Origin: Batkoa obscura
Taxonomy: Eukaryota; Entomophthoromycota; Entomophthoromycetes; Entomophthorales; Batkoaceae
Direction: 5' to 3'
Length of the DNA: 64,000 bases
NCBI GenBank assembly: GCA_030770535.1
Contig: JASVEC010000026.1
Coordinates: forward strand, 186,001-250,000
The first letter of the stretch is position 1, and each line of letters begins with the position of its first letter. Position numbers and translations under genes: made by a program. This document shows positions 46,977 to 57,383 of the stretch, piece after piece. Under the pieces are notes generated by a model, which was given only the letters and a program-made list of their open reading frames with translations, was not told the DNA's origin and ran no database searches.

Positions 46977-48224
46977 TATAAATTATATTAATATAGTTTT
47001 TAAATCTAGAATTAAAAAATATAATTATTAATAACTAAATTTAATGTAAATAAAAATTTAAAAATTTTACAACAAATTTAAATTTAGAAATAAAATGAAG
47101 AAAATAAAAAAAGTTAATATTATTAATAATATAAATATTCATCTAATTTAAAAAACTTTAATTTCTTATTAAAGCTGCTAATTTAATTATATTAATTTTA
47201 TTTTGGTATAGCTTTTTTAAAAAAATTTAAAATATAGAATTAAAATTTTAACTTATTATTTAAATAATAATATAATTAAAAATATTAAGCAAGTATAAGC
47301 TGAAACTAAAACTTTTTAGTATTATTATACTTATTTTATATATATATATAAGATTTTTTAACTATTTATAAAGCTGATTATATATTTAAAAGCAAAATTA
47401 ATAATTTTAAAATTTCACACTTAAGTAAAATTTTTTAATAGCTTATTGAAAATTACAAAAAAATTATTAAAAAAGTCAAAAAAAGTCAAAAAAATATAAA
47501 AACAAAAAAAACCAAACTAATTTTAAAAACTAATCTTGTTACTATTTATGTAATATTTTATGTATTTTATATTATTTTATAATTTACTTGATTATTTTCA
47601 ATCTTTTTTTCTTAAACTTGAGATTTACTCAAAAAAATACAGTAGTGTATTTTTTAAATTCATTTTATATAATAAAACATTTGATGTAAAAAATAGAAAT
47701 ATGTTTAAGTTGAATAAAATGCATTTTACATCAAAATTGATGATTTCATAAAAGTTGTAAAATAAATCGTAATTTGAATAAGAAATATATAAATCCAAGC
47801 ATAGTAGTTCGCATCTAAACGATTTAAAATACTTTTAAAATAAATCCCTGTAAATCTAATTACAACTAGTTCTATTATGGTCATAGCAAAAAAAAAATTT
47901 AAACAAACCCAAATAAAAAAATTAACAAAAAAAGTTCAAGAATAGTTTTCAACAAAATTGAACAAAATTTGAAAATATCGTTATAGAATTCTCAATTTTG
48001 TTAACTTTTATGATAATTGTTGAGTTTTTTATTTCATCTTGTTTATTTTTTTTTACGTGTAACAGTGATGTAATAAAAAGACTAAAGTTTGCTATTTGAT
48101 GTTACTAAGGTGCTTACTGATTAGTGTAGTACTATTGGGATCTTAGCTTTAAATTATAAACGAAAATAGATAATGCAAAGGGCACTTTATTTCTAATAAA
48201 TACAATACATTCACGCTCAACCTA
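46977..48224. other. Extremely AT-rich spacer
   Basis: The first ~600 bp are almost pure A/T with rare G or C, unlike ordinary intergenic DNA elsewhere in the window. No gene recognised; a 63-codon frame at 47560-47751 is probably chance. Confidence 0.45.
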
Positions 48225-49559
48225 CTATATACATATCCAGTTTATATTTGGATTATTTTCTAATTCATTATAATAGATTGACTTCTTTACTTCTGTTGAA
48301 GTAATAAGTAATAAGGGATAAGTAAGGTTAAAATTAATGTTTTCATTTTTAACCGTCAATTTAAAATCTTTAATTTTAACTTTTTCAAGGTTGGGAAATA
48401 ATAAAGATAAACAATATAGCTCATTAAAATAACTATAAAATTTATTAATTTCAATTTGCTTTATTGATTTACATTGGGTTGCTTTATATCCTTGATCACA
48501 CTCTTCATTGTTTATTAAATCAGGCCGGTTGAATTCCTTGATAAAACAAAAGCTTACGACATCAACATAAATAGTTTGTATATTTGGTGATAAAGAAATT
48601 GAGTGTAACAATTCTTTTGAGAAATAATCAATCTTAATTTCTTTTAAAGTGGATAACTTTATAAAATCATGATTAGCTCTACCACATTTGCTAAAAAAGC
48701 CTAAGGAAATGACATTACTATTCTTTATTACTTCTATATCGTTATTTTTATTATTGATATCAAAATATGATTTATTAACGTCTATTAATTTAACGCTTTT
48801 GAATTTACGTAAGTCTCCAAAGCATCTAATATTAAAAGCATTACTAAAATCACTATGTAATTCCCCTTCTATTTCTAACTCTAAATTGGAAGCAAAATTT
48901 ATATTAGGGACGATATTACCAACAGTAATGATTGCTTTCTTTGATTTCAAACATAGAACTTTCAGATTATTGAATTTCTCTTTAATAACATCTAATCCAT
49001 TAAGATGTAAATTACAGTTATAATTTATTTTAAGTGACTTTAAGATGTTTGGATTTAAATAATTGGTAATGCTGTCAAAACTTAAAACATTCCCTAGGAA
49101 CTCAACTGCTTCAGATTGATATAAATGTTTTTTCAAGATATCTAAAGGCTGTAAAGTAGCACCTAGCTTTATTGTAAACTTTTTCAACTTTGGAAAAATC
49201 ATGTGTATTTTATTATTATTGTTAAGTGAATAATAAAAAAGTCTGCCTTCAAAATATACTGAAATCAGATTTGGGCAATAATTTAATAATTTAAGGTCAT
49301 CGTATTTCACGTTTTCATTTATATTTATATGTCTCATTAATATGCCATTCTCTTTAATAAACTTTTCTTGATAATATCGATATTGCTGAAATTCTTCTTG
49401 ATTATAGATTGAATAACTTAAGTTATATTCAACAGCTCTACTTGCAATTACATACAAATATTTACTCAAGAAGCGTAACTCAAGCAACTCAACTGGATCT
49501 AATGACTTGAAAATTTCTTCTAATAAAAGATCTGGTAGTAAATCGAGTTTCAATGGCAT
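48225..49559 (-). CDS. F-box/LRR-like protein, family member B (intact)
   Basis: Intronless, 444 residues. The F-box-like start is MPLKLDLLPDLLLEEIFKSL then DPVELLELRFLSKYL, followed by the family block YSIYNQEEFQQYRYYQEKFI (~60-80) and HINI..LNYCPNL. Leucine-rich segments run through the middle (LKSLKINYN, NLKVLCLKSK, LFPNLEKVKIKD), and the end is YPLLLITSTE..NPNINW. Organisation matches members A and C with no gaps. Function unknown beyond a possible SCF adaptor role. It lies between the two inverted solo LTRs. Confidence 0.78.
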   Translation of the reverse strand: MPLKLDLLPDLLLEEIFKSLDPVELLELRFLSKYLYVIASRAVEYNLSYSIYNQEEFQQYRYYQEKFIKENGILMRHININENVKYDDLKLLNYCPNLISVYFEGRLFYYSLNNNNKIHMIFPKLKKFTIKLGATLQPLDILKKHLYQSEAVEFLGNVLSFDSITNYLNPNILKSLKINYNCNLHLNGLDVIKEKFNNLKVLCLKSKKAIITVGNIVPNINFASNLELEIEGELHSDFSNAFNIRCFGDLRKFKSVKLIDVNKSYFDINNKNNDIEVIKNSNVISLGFFSKCGRANHDFIKLSTLKEIKIDYFSKELLHSISLSPNIQTIYVDVVSFCFIKEFNRPDLINNEECDQGYKATQCKSIKQIEINKFYSYFNELYCLSLLFPNLEKVKIKDFKLTVKNENINFNLTYPLLLITSTEVKKSIYYNELENNPNINWICI

Positions 49560-50783
49560 TTAAAGATAAAATAAGTTAAAAAATAAGAATGTAAGTTTAT
49601 TTTTGTCTGTAGCAATTTCTTAAAATTTAGGCTTACGAAAGAACAAGCAAGAAAAACAAGCCATTATTGGCTAAATCAAATAGCTGATTTTGTGACTTTT
49701 TTTTCAACTAATCAGCTTCTGATATGGAAAGGAGACAAGCTAAAAGGAATCAGAAGGACTTTAAAGCAAACTTTTTTAAGTTGAATTTAAGGCAAGGGAA
49801 CCAATTTTTATACATCAGCTATAGATAAGCATAGGGCCAAATTACATTTAATAACTTTAAATTTTAGCCTACATAATTTCGGCAGTACAAAAAATGGATA
49901 AAAAGGCAAATGGAGGTGCAATCCCATACTTATCAGAGAGCTCTATGTACAAGAAATATATTTTCCGCTGGATAATCAATAAAACTAAACCACGAGGAAA
50001 GGGAGGAAAAGAACAGAGTGGAACGTCAAGTAGTTGAGTAAGAGGGTAGTAATTTCAAAAAGATTACAAGAGGAAATCCATAATTTATAAGTGAATAATA
50101 AATACAAAGGTAAGTAATCATTTCATTATTATTGAGAAACTTTAATTATAGGTGTTTAATTGTGACTATAATATTTTAACGTATACACTGTCATCAAGTT
50201 AATAAAGGCATCAATAATAGAGTAAGATAATATGTTGTGTTTTTAAACTAAGGAATAATGTAATAAATAACCAAAAGAGAGTAACAACTATTTTTCATAT
50301 CAATATCAATAACAGATCTCAACTTATGGTAAATAAGCTTGGGCTTATCATTTGTAAACATTTTAATAATTGCGTTTTTTTTGGCATTTTGTTATAATAA
50401 ATTTGCTAACTGTGTTTAATATATATTACTAACATACCTAACAAAGTAAATTTAAATGAAACAAAAATGCAATTTAACATAGACTTTCTATTATATCTAT
50501 GATCATTATAAATAAAAGTAATACTTACTTGAAACTTATTTCAGTATATATTCTAATATTTATAATTAAAGGATTGAAGTTTATAAGTCATTATTTCGAA
50601 AAGGCTATTTTACGTCAAAATGCATATAGTTCTACTAAATAATAGTATCAAAATTAGATAATAATATGTTATTCAAACATGAATTAAAGTATAAAAAAGT
50701 ATTGTTTAAAGAAAACTTTAAAAATAAGTCTAATAAATGGTTTACTTCTACAACAATAATACAATGAATTTGACTTTGATTTA
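49560..50783. other. Intergenic between F-box genes B and C, nothing recognised
   Basis: About 1.2 kb; slightly less AT-rich in 49640-50050. No open frame or shared repeat found. Confidence 0.35.
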
Positions 50784-52115
50784 TTATAGCCATACCCAAT
50801 CTATCATTGGATTTTTATTTAGTTGATTGTGAAACTTTGTATTTTTATAAAGAAATGGTATAATAATTAATAGATGAGTTGTAATATTAAAATCCAAATT
50901 AATATTGATATCAACACTATTATCTTCAATGTATTCAATCTTGAGTACTGCAAGACTTGGGAATAGGAATAAAAGATTAGTAATTACATTATATCCATTA
51001 ACGAAATATCCAATTTTAGTTTGTTTAACAAATTTACATCGCAATGAATAATGTTTTTCATCAAACTTTTCATCCTCATCCAATTTGAACTTATCATGTA
51101 TGTCTGTATAGCTATCAACTTGGCCAATATGAATAACCCTAATGTGTTGCAATAAAGAAATTGAGCTTAATAATTCTTCAAATAAGCGAGTAACACATAC
51201 ATCTGTTAAAGTGGATAATTTTAAAAAATCCTTATTAACCTGATGCTTGGGATCAAAATTGCCTAAAGTAATAATATTGCTATCTTTTGCTGATTCTATA
51301 ATTTTCTCTCTATTATTAATATCAAAGTAAACCCCTGGCCCATTTATCAATTTTATGCTCTTTATTTGTTTTAGGATACCAAAATATCCAATGTTAAAAT
51401 TACAGTTAGCTCTTTCTTTAATGACCAGATGTAAGTTAGAACTAAAGTTCAGATTAGGGTTAATTTGAGTGGAAGTAAGAATCGAGCAATGAGATCTTAA
51501 ATGTAACACTTTCAAGTTATTAAATTTTGATTTAATTACATCTAATCCGTCACAGTCCAAATTATAAAGAGAAAATAATTTGAATGACTTTAAATTATTT
51601 GGATTAAAATAGCTAATAATGTCCTTGATAACTAAATTACATCCCTCGTATTCAAAATCTTCAACTTGATTTAGATAATCTGCAAACGTATCTAATGTTG
51701 GTGAATATTCGAATAAGCTTAAAAAGAGCTTTTTTAATCCTGGTAATTTTATTTTTGGCAATTTAAAGTCCACAGTAGCCTCTTGCTGATCGAAATCATC
51801 ATTAAGATCAGGCTCAAACTTCAATGATGTTAAATTAGGACAATAAGTTATATGGTCAACGATATTTTCATTTATAATAATATGCTTCATTAGCGGTCCA
51901 TTTTGTTTAATAAAGACTTCTTGAATGTGTCGATATTCTTCGAAGCTATAATGATGGTTGTAAACTGAATAGGTTAAGTTACCTTTGATAGCTCTACTTG
52001 CAATTCCAAATAAATACTTACTTAAAAAGCGTAACTCAAATAATTCACCTGGGTCCAATAACTTGAAGATTTCCTCTAGTAAAAGATCCGGTAATAAATC
52101 AAGTTTTAGTGGCAT
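50784..52115 (-). CDS. F-box/LRR-like protein, family member C (intact)
   Basis: Intronless, 443 residues. The start is MPLKLDLLPDLLLEEIFKLL then DPGELFELRFLSKYLFGIAS, nearly identical to member B over the first 50 residues. The family block TYSVYNHHYSFEEYRHIQEV, the LTSLKFE, LKSFKLFSL and LKVLHLRS leucine-rich steps and the C-terminal signature LLIIIPFLYKNTKFHNQLNK..IDWVW are all present. The conserved N-terminus against variable central repeats is what would be expected of adaptor proteins with a shared partner and diversified targets (inference). Confidence 0.78.
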   Translation of the reverse strand: MPLKLDLLPDLLLEEIFKLLDPGELFELRFLSKYLFGIASRAIKGNLTYSVYNHHYSFEEYRHIQEVFIKQNGPLMKHIIINENIVDHITYCPNLTSLKFEPDLNDDFDQQEATVDFKLPKIKLPGLKKLFLSLFEYSPTLDTFADYLNQVEDFEYEGCNLVIKDIISYFNPNNLKSFKLFSLYNLDCDGLDVIKSKFNNLKVLHLRSHCSILTSTQINPNLNFSSNLHLVIKERANCNFNIGYFGILKQIKSIKLINGPGVYFDINNREKIIESAKDSNIITLGNFDPKHQVNKDFLKLSTLTDVCVTRLFEELLSSISLLQHIRVIHIGQVDSYTDIHDKFKLDEDEKFDEKHYSLRCKFVKQTKIGYFVNGYNVITNLLFLFPSLAVLKIEYIEDNSVDININLDFNITTHLLIIIPFLYKNTKFHNQLNKNPMIDWVWL

Positions 52116-52467
52116 TAGGTGTCTAATAATGTAAAATATATTTTAAAAAATGGATTGTTGATTTAAGTTCGTGATTGTAATTTAAAAAGACAAAGTTGAA
52201 CATAAGGACACAGCTACCAAAAAATGAAAAAAGATGCTTAGGAGTGCTTTCAGCAAAAAAGTTTATAAAAAACTCCATTTTACTTATAAAGCTTAATGCA
52301 AATTCAACTAAATTTGGTAGCTTTTAAATTTTTTTGCATTTTTTTAAACTTTTTTGCTTAAAGCATGTATTTTAAAAATAAATTAAACCAAACATAAAAC
52401 CAAAAATTTATAATTAACCAAATGATAAATTGTTTAAATTAGAATTAAAAAAACAGCAATTAATAAA
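52116..52467. other. Upstream region of F-box gene C
   Basis: About 350 bp, presumed promoter; runs of TTTTTAAA-type sequence, nothing specific. Confidence 0.35.
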
Positions 52468-52568
52468 TGGGAATGTTCTTTTTGGTTTTATCACTTTTTC
52501 CATTTTTTAAGCACTATTTGAATGGAAAGGTTGTTAGTAAAACTATTAAACAGAAAAATACATCCTCA
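52468..52568 (-). mobile_element. ~100-bp TIR element (MITE family 1), copy 12
   Basis: Ends TGGGAATGTTCTTTTTGG and AAAAATACATCCTCA around the reversed family core. Confidence 0.87.
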
Positions 52569-52865
52569 AATATGATTTATAAATATAATAATGCTTAAAA
52601 TGATCATAAATTATAATCATTATATAAAAACTGTAATTATAATAACATACAAGTTATAAATAAATAAAATTTTATAGCTGTAATAAGAATAAAATAAAAA
52701 ATTATTATTTATACTAATAAAATTTAATAAAATTTAAAATTAAAAAAATAAATTATAAAAGCATATAGAGATGTCCGAATTAGTTTCATTTTTTTATCCA
52801 ATTTACAAATATTTAAATTTTAAAAACTTTGCTTTTAAGTTCTATAAAAATAAATTCTTTATTAA

Positions 52866-53327
52866 TGTGAAATATTGTTTATTTAGCTCTCGGATTGATT
52901 ATAACACAACAATCACTTAAGTTGCTGTGTTCTCAAGTTCAAACACAATCAAGTTAGTCCCTTATTTTGATTTGCTTCGAGAATTTCTAACTTCATATTG
53001 CAAGGAATAACATCCTCTCGTTTTGATATCCATATTTATTGGAGTATAAAAGAGATTCTTCAACATGATAACTCGAGGCTTTTTAACTGAATTACTCCCT
53101 GATAAGGTATCATTAATAAAGCCACTAGGTCTTTCTGACAACATCTTACGTAGATTTTACAGTAGTATCTTCTATTCTATTTGTTTTACATAGTTCATAG
53201 CCTATTGCACACTATTCTTATTCATTTAAGTCTATCTTAGTCACATAAACTAAGACCGTTCGACTCAAGACAAGTTAATCAACCAAGAAATACTTTTAAC
53301 TCCTATTACTGAGTACCAACTTTCACA
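52866..53327 (-). mobile_element. Solo-LTR-like repeat, copy B
   Basis: 462-bp inverted partner of the repeat at 45186-45644, bounded by TGTGA..TCACA in its own orientation. No obvious flanking duplication. Its 5' end lies exactly where a 214-codon open frame runs into it, so it appears inserted into, or recombined next to, an older coding sequence. Moderately old, no internal retroelement sequence. Confidence 0.65.
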
Positions 53328-53950
53328 CTTGGTATATATTTAAAAAATGTTGACCTAGCTACTGTTTTATCTTTTAAATCATTAAAATACTTACTGTATA
53401 TCATTCTTCTACTTTTATTTAATATATATATATTCTCTGACGAATATTTATCATTATTTTTTTTACTAAATCTTGATGAAATAGTTGAATTATCAAGTAA
53501 ATATTGTATAATAATCTCAATTTGCTCATCTTTAATTTTTTTTGTATTTTTAATAATAGGTTGTAATATTGATGTTTTATTATTACTAATTATTTTTGAA
53601 CAATCATATTGATTTTTACTTATATTAAATCTAAAACTTTTACATTCATCAAAAGAATATACTGAAGCTGTAGTTGATAATAATACTACTTGTTGGTTTT
53701 TATTTCCTGTTTCCTTTAAAACACTAATTTTATACATTACTTGATTAAGTTTGTTGTTATTAATAGTAAACTTTAATAACTTTTCTTTTCTTTTTTTTAT
53801 TTTATTATAAAATTCCATAAACTCTGGGCTATTGTAAATAGCTATTAAAATTAATGTAAATGAATTACAATGTTTATATAATGTGCTTTTTCCTATTGTA
53901 TTAAAAATTTCAAAAATTCTATTTTGAAATTTAGCTATAAAAGTTTGCAT
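53328..53950 (-). CDS. Unidentified Lys/Asn-rich ORF, 3' end replaced by the solo LTR
   Basis: The open frame starts at an ATG (MQTFIAKFQNRIFEIFNTIG) and runs about 207 codons before entering the LTR-like repeat, where it stops within 25 nt. It shows two features that suggest a former mobile-element or nucleic-acid-binding protein: a helical Lys-rich region (FYNKIKKRKEKLLKF) and a C-terminal stretch IIIQYLLDNSTISSRFSKKN leading to TVARSTFFKYIP. This resembles the helical segment that precedes the catalytic or zinc-binding part of some transposase-like proteins, but I cannot name the family. The protein is probably incomplete. Confidence 0.45.
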
Positions 53951-54359
53951 TTGTTTTTATTTCAACTAAATTTAATATTTATAAAATATATCTAATAGAT
54001 AACATTTTATTATTATTTTATAAAATTTATTTGTTGTTTTTTATATAAAGTAATTTTATTATATATTTAATAAATAATTATTATTAATTTTTATTATGAT
54101 GTTTATTTTTAAAATAATATTTTAAAGTTTTTGATGTTCTTTAAAAATTAATTAATTTATATAAAACAAGTGTTTAATTTAATAATATACAATTTTTTAT
54201 AAATATATATATTTAAAGTAGAAAATTAATGTTATGAAATAACTTATTTAACAATAACATTTTACAATTATAAAGTTAAATAATAAACAAAACTAAAACA
54301 AAGTTAATAAATGTTTTATTATTAAAAATAAAATATCATTAATAAATAATTTCTCTTGA
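53951..54359. other. Very AT-rich spacer
   Basis: About 400 bp, nearly pure A/T; nothing recognised. Confidence 0.35.
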
Positions 54360-55640
54360 GCATGTCTAACTCATTATTAGATTTTTATTTAGTTGATTAC
54401 CAAAACGTAGTTTTTTAAATTTAATAAGAGCAAAAATTAATGAAAGAGTAGTAATAATTATGAGATTAATATTTAAAGCTGTAAATTTGTTTGGTGGATT
54501 AATTTTCTTAATTAAGATGCTTAAGGTTTGGAAATATATACAATAAACCAGCAAGAAAATCACAATTATTATTAAAATATTCGCTCAGTTTGTGTTACAA
54601 AGATATATTGAGTTAATTTATGCTCTTTAGTATATAAATTTCTTCCAAAGTGGATAATTTAAAAGATCCTGATTATATAGGTAGTTTGATTTAAAATATC
54701 TTAATGCAATCATATTGATATGGGGATATTTTTTTGGTTCCATTACTTTTCCATCTTTTAAGCGCTATTTGAGTGGAAAGATTGTTAGTAGAATTCTTAA
54801 ACAAAAAAATACATCCCCATATCCTCTCTGTTGGCTTTAAAGTGTTTTATTGATAATGAATAGCACAAATTTCGCTTGAACTATCCCTTAACTTCACGCT
54901 TTTTAATAGTTTTAAATTCATAAAGTATTTGATATCAAAACTACGATTAAGATTGCCCTCAATTTCTAACTGTAAATAATATGAATCAAAGTTGATATTT
55001 GAATTGATGTTACAGAAGATATAATAGCTAACACAATCGCTTTTAACTGTAGTTTTTCTAACTTATTAAAACTTTGTTTAATAATATCTAAGCCATCAAG
55101 TTCTAATATAAATATAGCACTCACCTTCACTGACTTTAAAATATCTGGGTTTAAATAGTTAATAAAATCTTTGATTACTATTTCCTCTTCACTATAATGA
55201 AATATTTTGATTTGATTTAAAATAAGATTTGAACAGATTTAATAAAGAACGCTCGTATGGATTTATAGTTAATTTTTTCAAATATGGCAACTCAATTCTT
55301 ATTTTAATCTTATCAATGTTACCTAAATTAATATCACTGCTATGCTGAATAGATGTCAAATCGGGGCAATAGTTTAAATATTTAGTATCATCATTATATA
55401 AATTTAAATGTAGCATCAACATCCCGTTTTCTTTAATAAACTCCTCTTGATAATGTTCATATTGTTGAAATACTTTCTGATTATAAACGGAACAAATTAA
55501 GTTATATTTTATAACACCACTTATAACTTCAAACAAATATTTACTCAAAAAGTGGTATTCAAGTAGCTCAGCTGGATCCGAAATTTGAAAACTTTCTGTA
55601 ATAAAAGATCTGGCAACAAATCGAACTTCAATGATATTTG
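54360..55640 (-). pseudogene. F-box/LRR-like gene, decayed and carrying a short TIR element
   Basis: The N-terminal part is shifted in frame near its start. LKFDLLPDLLLQKVFKF is readable in one frame, and SDPAELLEYHFLSKYLFEVI through YCPDLTSIQ in another. Mid-gene LRR-like fragments follow (near 55000-55180), then short element copy 13 at 54721-54819, and then a C-terminal remnant (IITTLSLIFALIKFKKLRF then NQLNKNLIMS) down to about 54366. All segments are in the order of the intact genes, so this is a full-length copy broken several times. Confidence 0.82.
54721..54819 (-). mobile_element. ~100-bp TIR element (MITE family 1), copy 13
   Basis: Ends TGGGGATATTTTTTTGG and AAAAAATACATCCCCA, TA on both flanks, inserted in an F-box relic. 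Confidence 0.9.
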
Positions 55641-56272
55641 ATGACAAATTGAAATAAATTTAAATTTAATAGAAAGCATCTGATTTATCTTCTTTAAATA
55701 CTTTCAATCTACCATATACTTTTTATAAATATAGTTTATTGTAAAGTAGTGATAATAAATCAATCATTTTTAAATAAATATTGGTAATCAATATAATTAA
55801 CGTTAGTTATTTATTGTTAAATATCAAATATATTTACCAAAAATACATTATAACATATTGAATTATTAAACAAAGTAACCAAGTTTTAAGACTTTTATCA
55901 TATTGAGGCTTTATTTGAAATACCAAATGAAATAAACTTTCATAATCAATTAAACTAAGTTCAATATATATCTTTATAATATTAATATATCAAAAAAATA
56001 TTTGTTCAATTCTATAAGCTCTTGAATGCATTATTATTTATTTATTTCATGTTCTTTATGTATTACATGATCATATCTATTTATCACTTTAATTATATTA
56101 ACATTGATTTAAGTCCAATAAAAAAAAAACTATTTTCAAGATATAAAAAGTGAACAATGTTTTTAAAAAGATACTTCATTCCAAAAAAAACGTAGATTGG
56201 AATCTTGAATTTCAACTTTGAGTTAAAAATTAAAACTCATACTCTTTTTTAGAAACTTTTTAATCAATTAAA
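55641..56272. other. Upstream region of the WBP4-type gene
   Basis: About 630 bp of AT-rich DNA; nothing specific recognised. Confidence 0.35.
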
Positions 56273-57265
56273 ATGTAAGCTTTTTATTACTACACTCTTG
56301 ATATTTCACTAACGATACACTCAATCTATTAGGTCTGAATATTGGGTTAGTGGTAAAAAAATTTGGTGTAAATTTTGTAAGATATTCGTCTACGATAATA
56401 AACCAGTAAGTTGTTTGATTTCTATTTCAAATTTAACATAATAATCCATTCATCATTACTTTAAATCATAATATCATTAAAACTGATATTATTTCTTTTT
56501 TTTCTATAGAGTCGTTTACGTCATGATAACAGTGAAAAGCATAAAGTAAATGTAGCTCGATATTTGAAAGATGTAGAAATTACAAGTAAAACAAAAAAAG
56601 AAGAACAAAGAAAAGTAGATTTGGAATTAAAAAGGATCGAAAAGGTAAGTAGAAAAAATAGTAATTGATAATTAGTTTATTATTCTTTATTAAGTTAATT
56701 TATAGAATTTTGGAATTTATTTTTTTTATTGAGTAATTTTCAATTTTAATTATTTTAGATTGTAGGCTCCAATTTCACCAATACTTCAATAACAAAACCT
56801 TCATCTTCATCAACGAACACTTCTTCAGCAATCACTATACAAAAACCAACTAATTCCACTCCAACGATCAAAAAGAAACCTGTACAAGAAGTACCCTTAA
56901 TAGCTCCCAAAGTACCTTTACCCCAACCCAGTTTAACAGAACAATATGAAACTATTAAAAAAGATAAAATTATATTAGAAGGTAAAATAGGTAAATGGGA
57001 AGTAGTTACAGAGAGTAAAATGGAGATGATAGAAGATGAGAAGGAGTTGAGAGACGGTGAGGATAAAGAAGATAGAATTAAAGATCCAGAAGATTTAAGA
57101 GAGTTTCAATTTGAAACTAAAAAAGAAATTGGTGAAGTGGAATTACCTGAATTTTTAAAAAAAGATACAATAAAATTAGAAGAAGGAGGGAAAGTTGAAA
57201 GTATAACAAATGGATTTAAAAAGAGAAAAATGGGGAATCGAAATTTACGTAAAAAAGAAGAATAA
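56273..57265 (+). CDS. WBP4/FBP21-type U1-like zinc-finger protein (spliceosomal)
   Basis: Four predicted exons, 56273-56274, 56333-56405, 56510-56644 and 56759-57265; 238 residues. The N-terminus MSEYWVSGKKIWCKFCKIF with SRLRHDNSEKHKVNVARYLK is the U1-type C2H2 zinc finger of WBP4/FBP21 (Cys-x2-Cys..His-x5-His). It is followed by a Lys/Glu-rich helix, a Ser/Thr/Pro-rich linker and a charged C-terminus. WW domains found in animal WBP4 are not obvious; GKIGKWEVVTE in the linker region is all that resembles one. In the family, the zinc finger and linker associate with the spliceosomal B complex. The initiator AUG is predicted to be split AT|G by the first intron (56275-56332); no other in-frame ATG gives the conserved MSEYWV start. 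Confidence 0.82.
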
Positions 57266-57383
57266 AGTTCAAAAATATAACAATATAAATTAATAAAAAA
57301 TATAAAAAAAATATAATAATAAATAATAATAAAAATATTTATTATTTTATTTATTTATTTATTTATTTGATAATAAGAATTAA

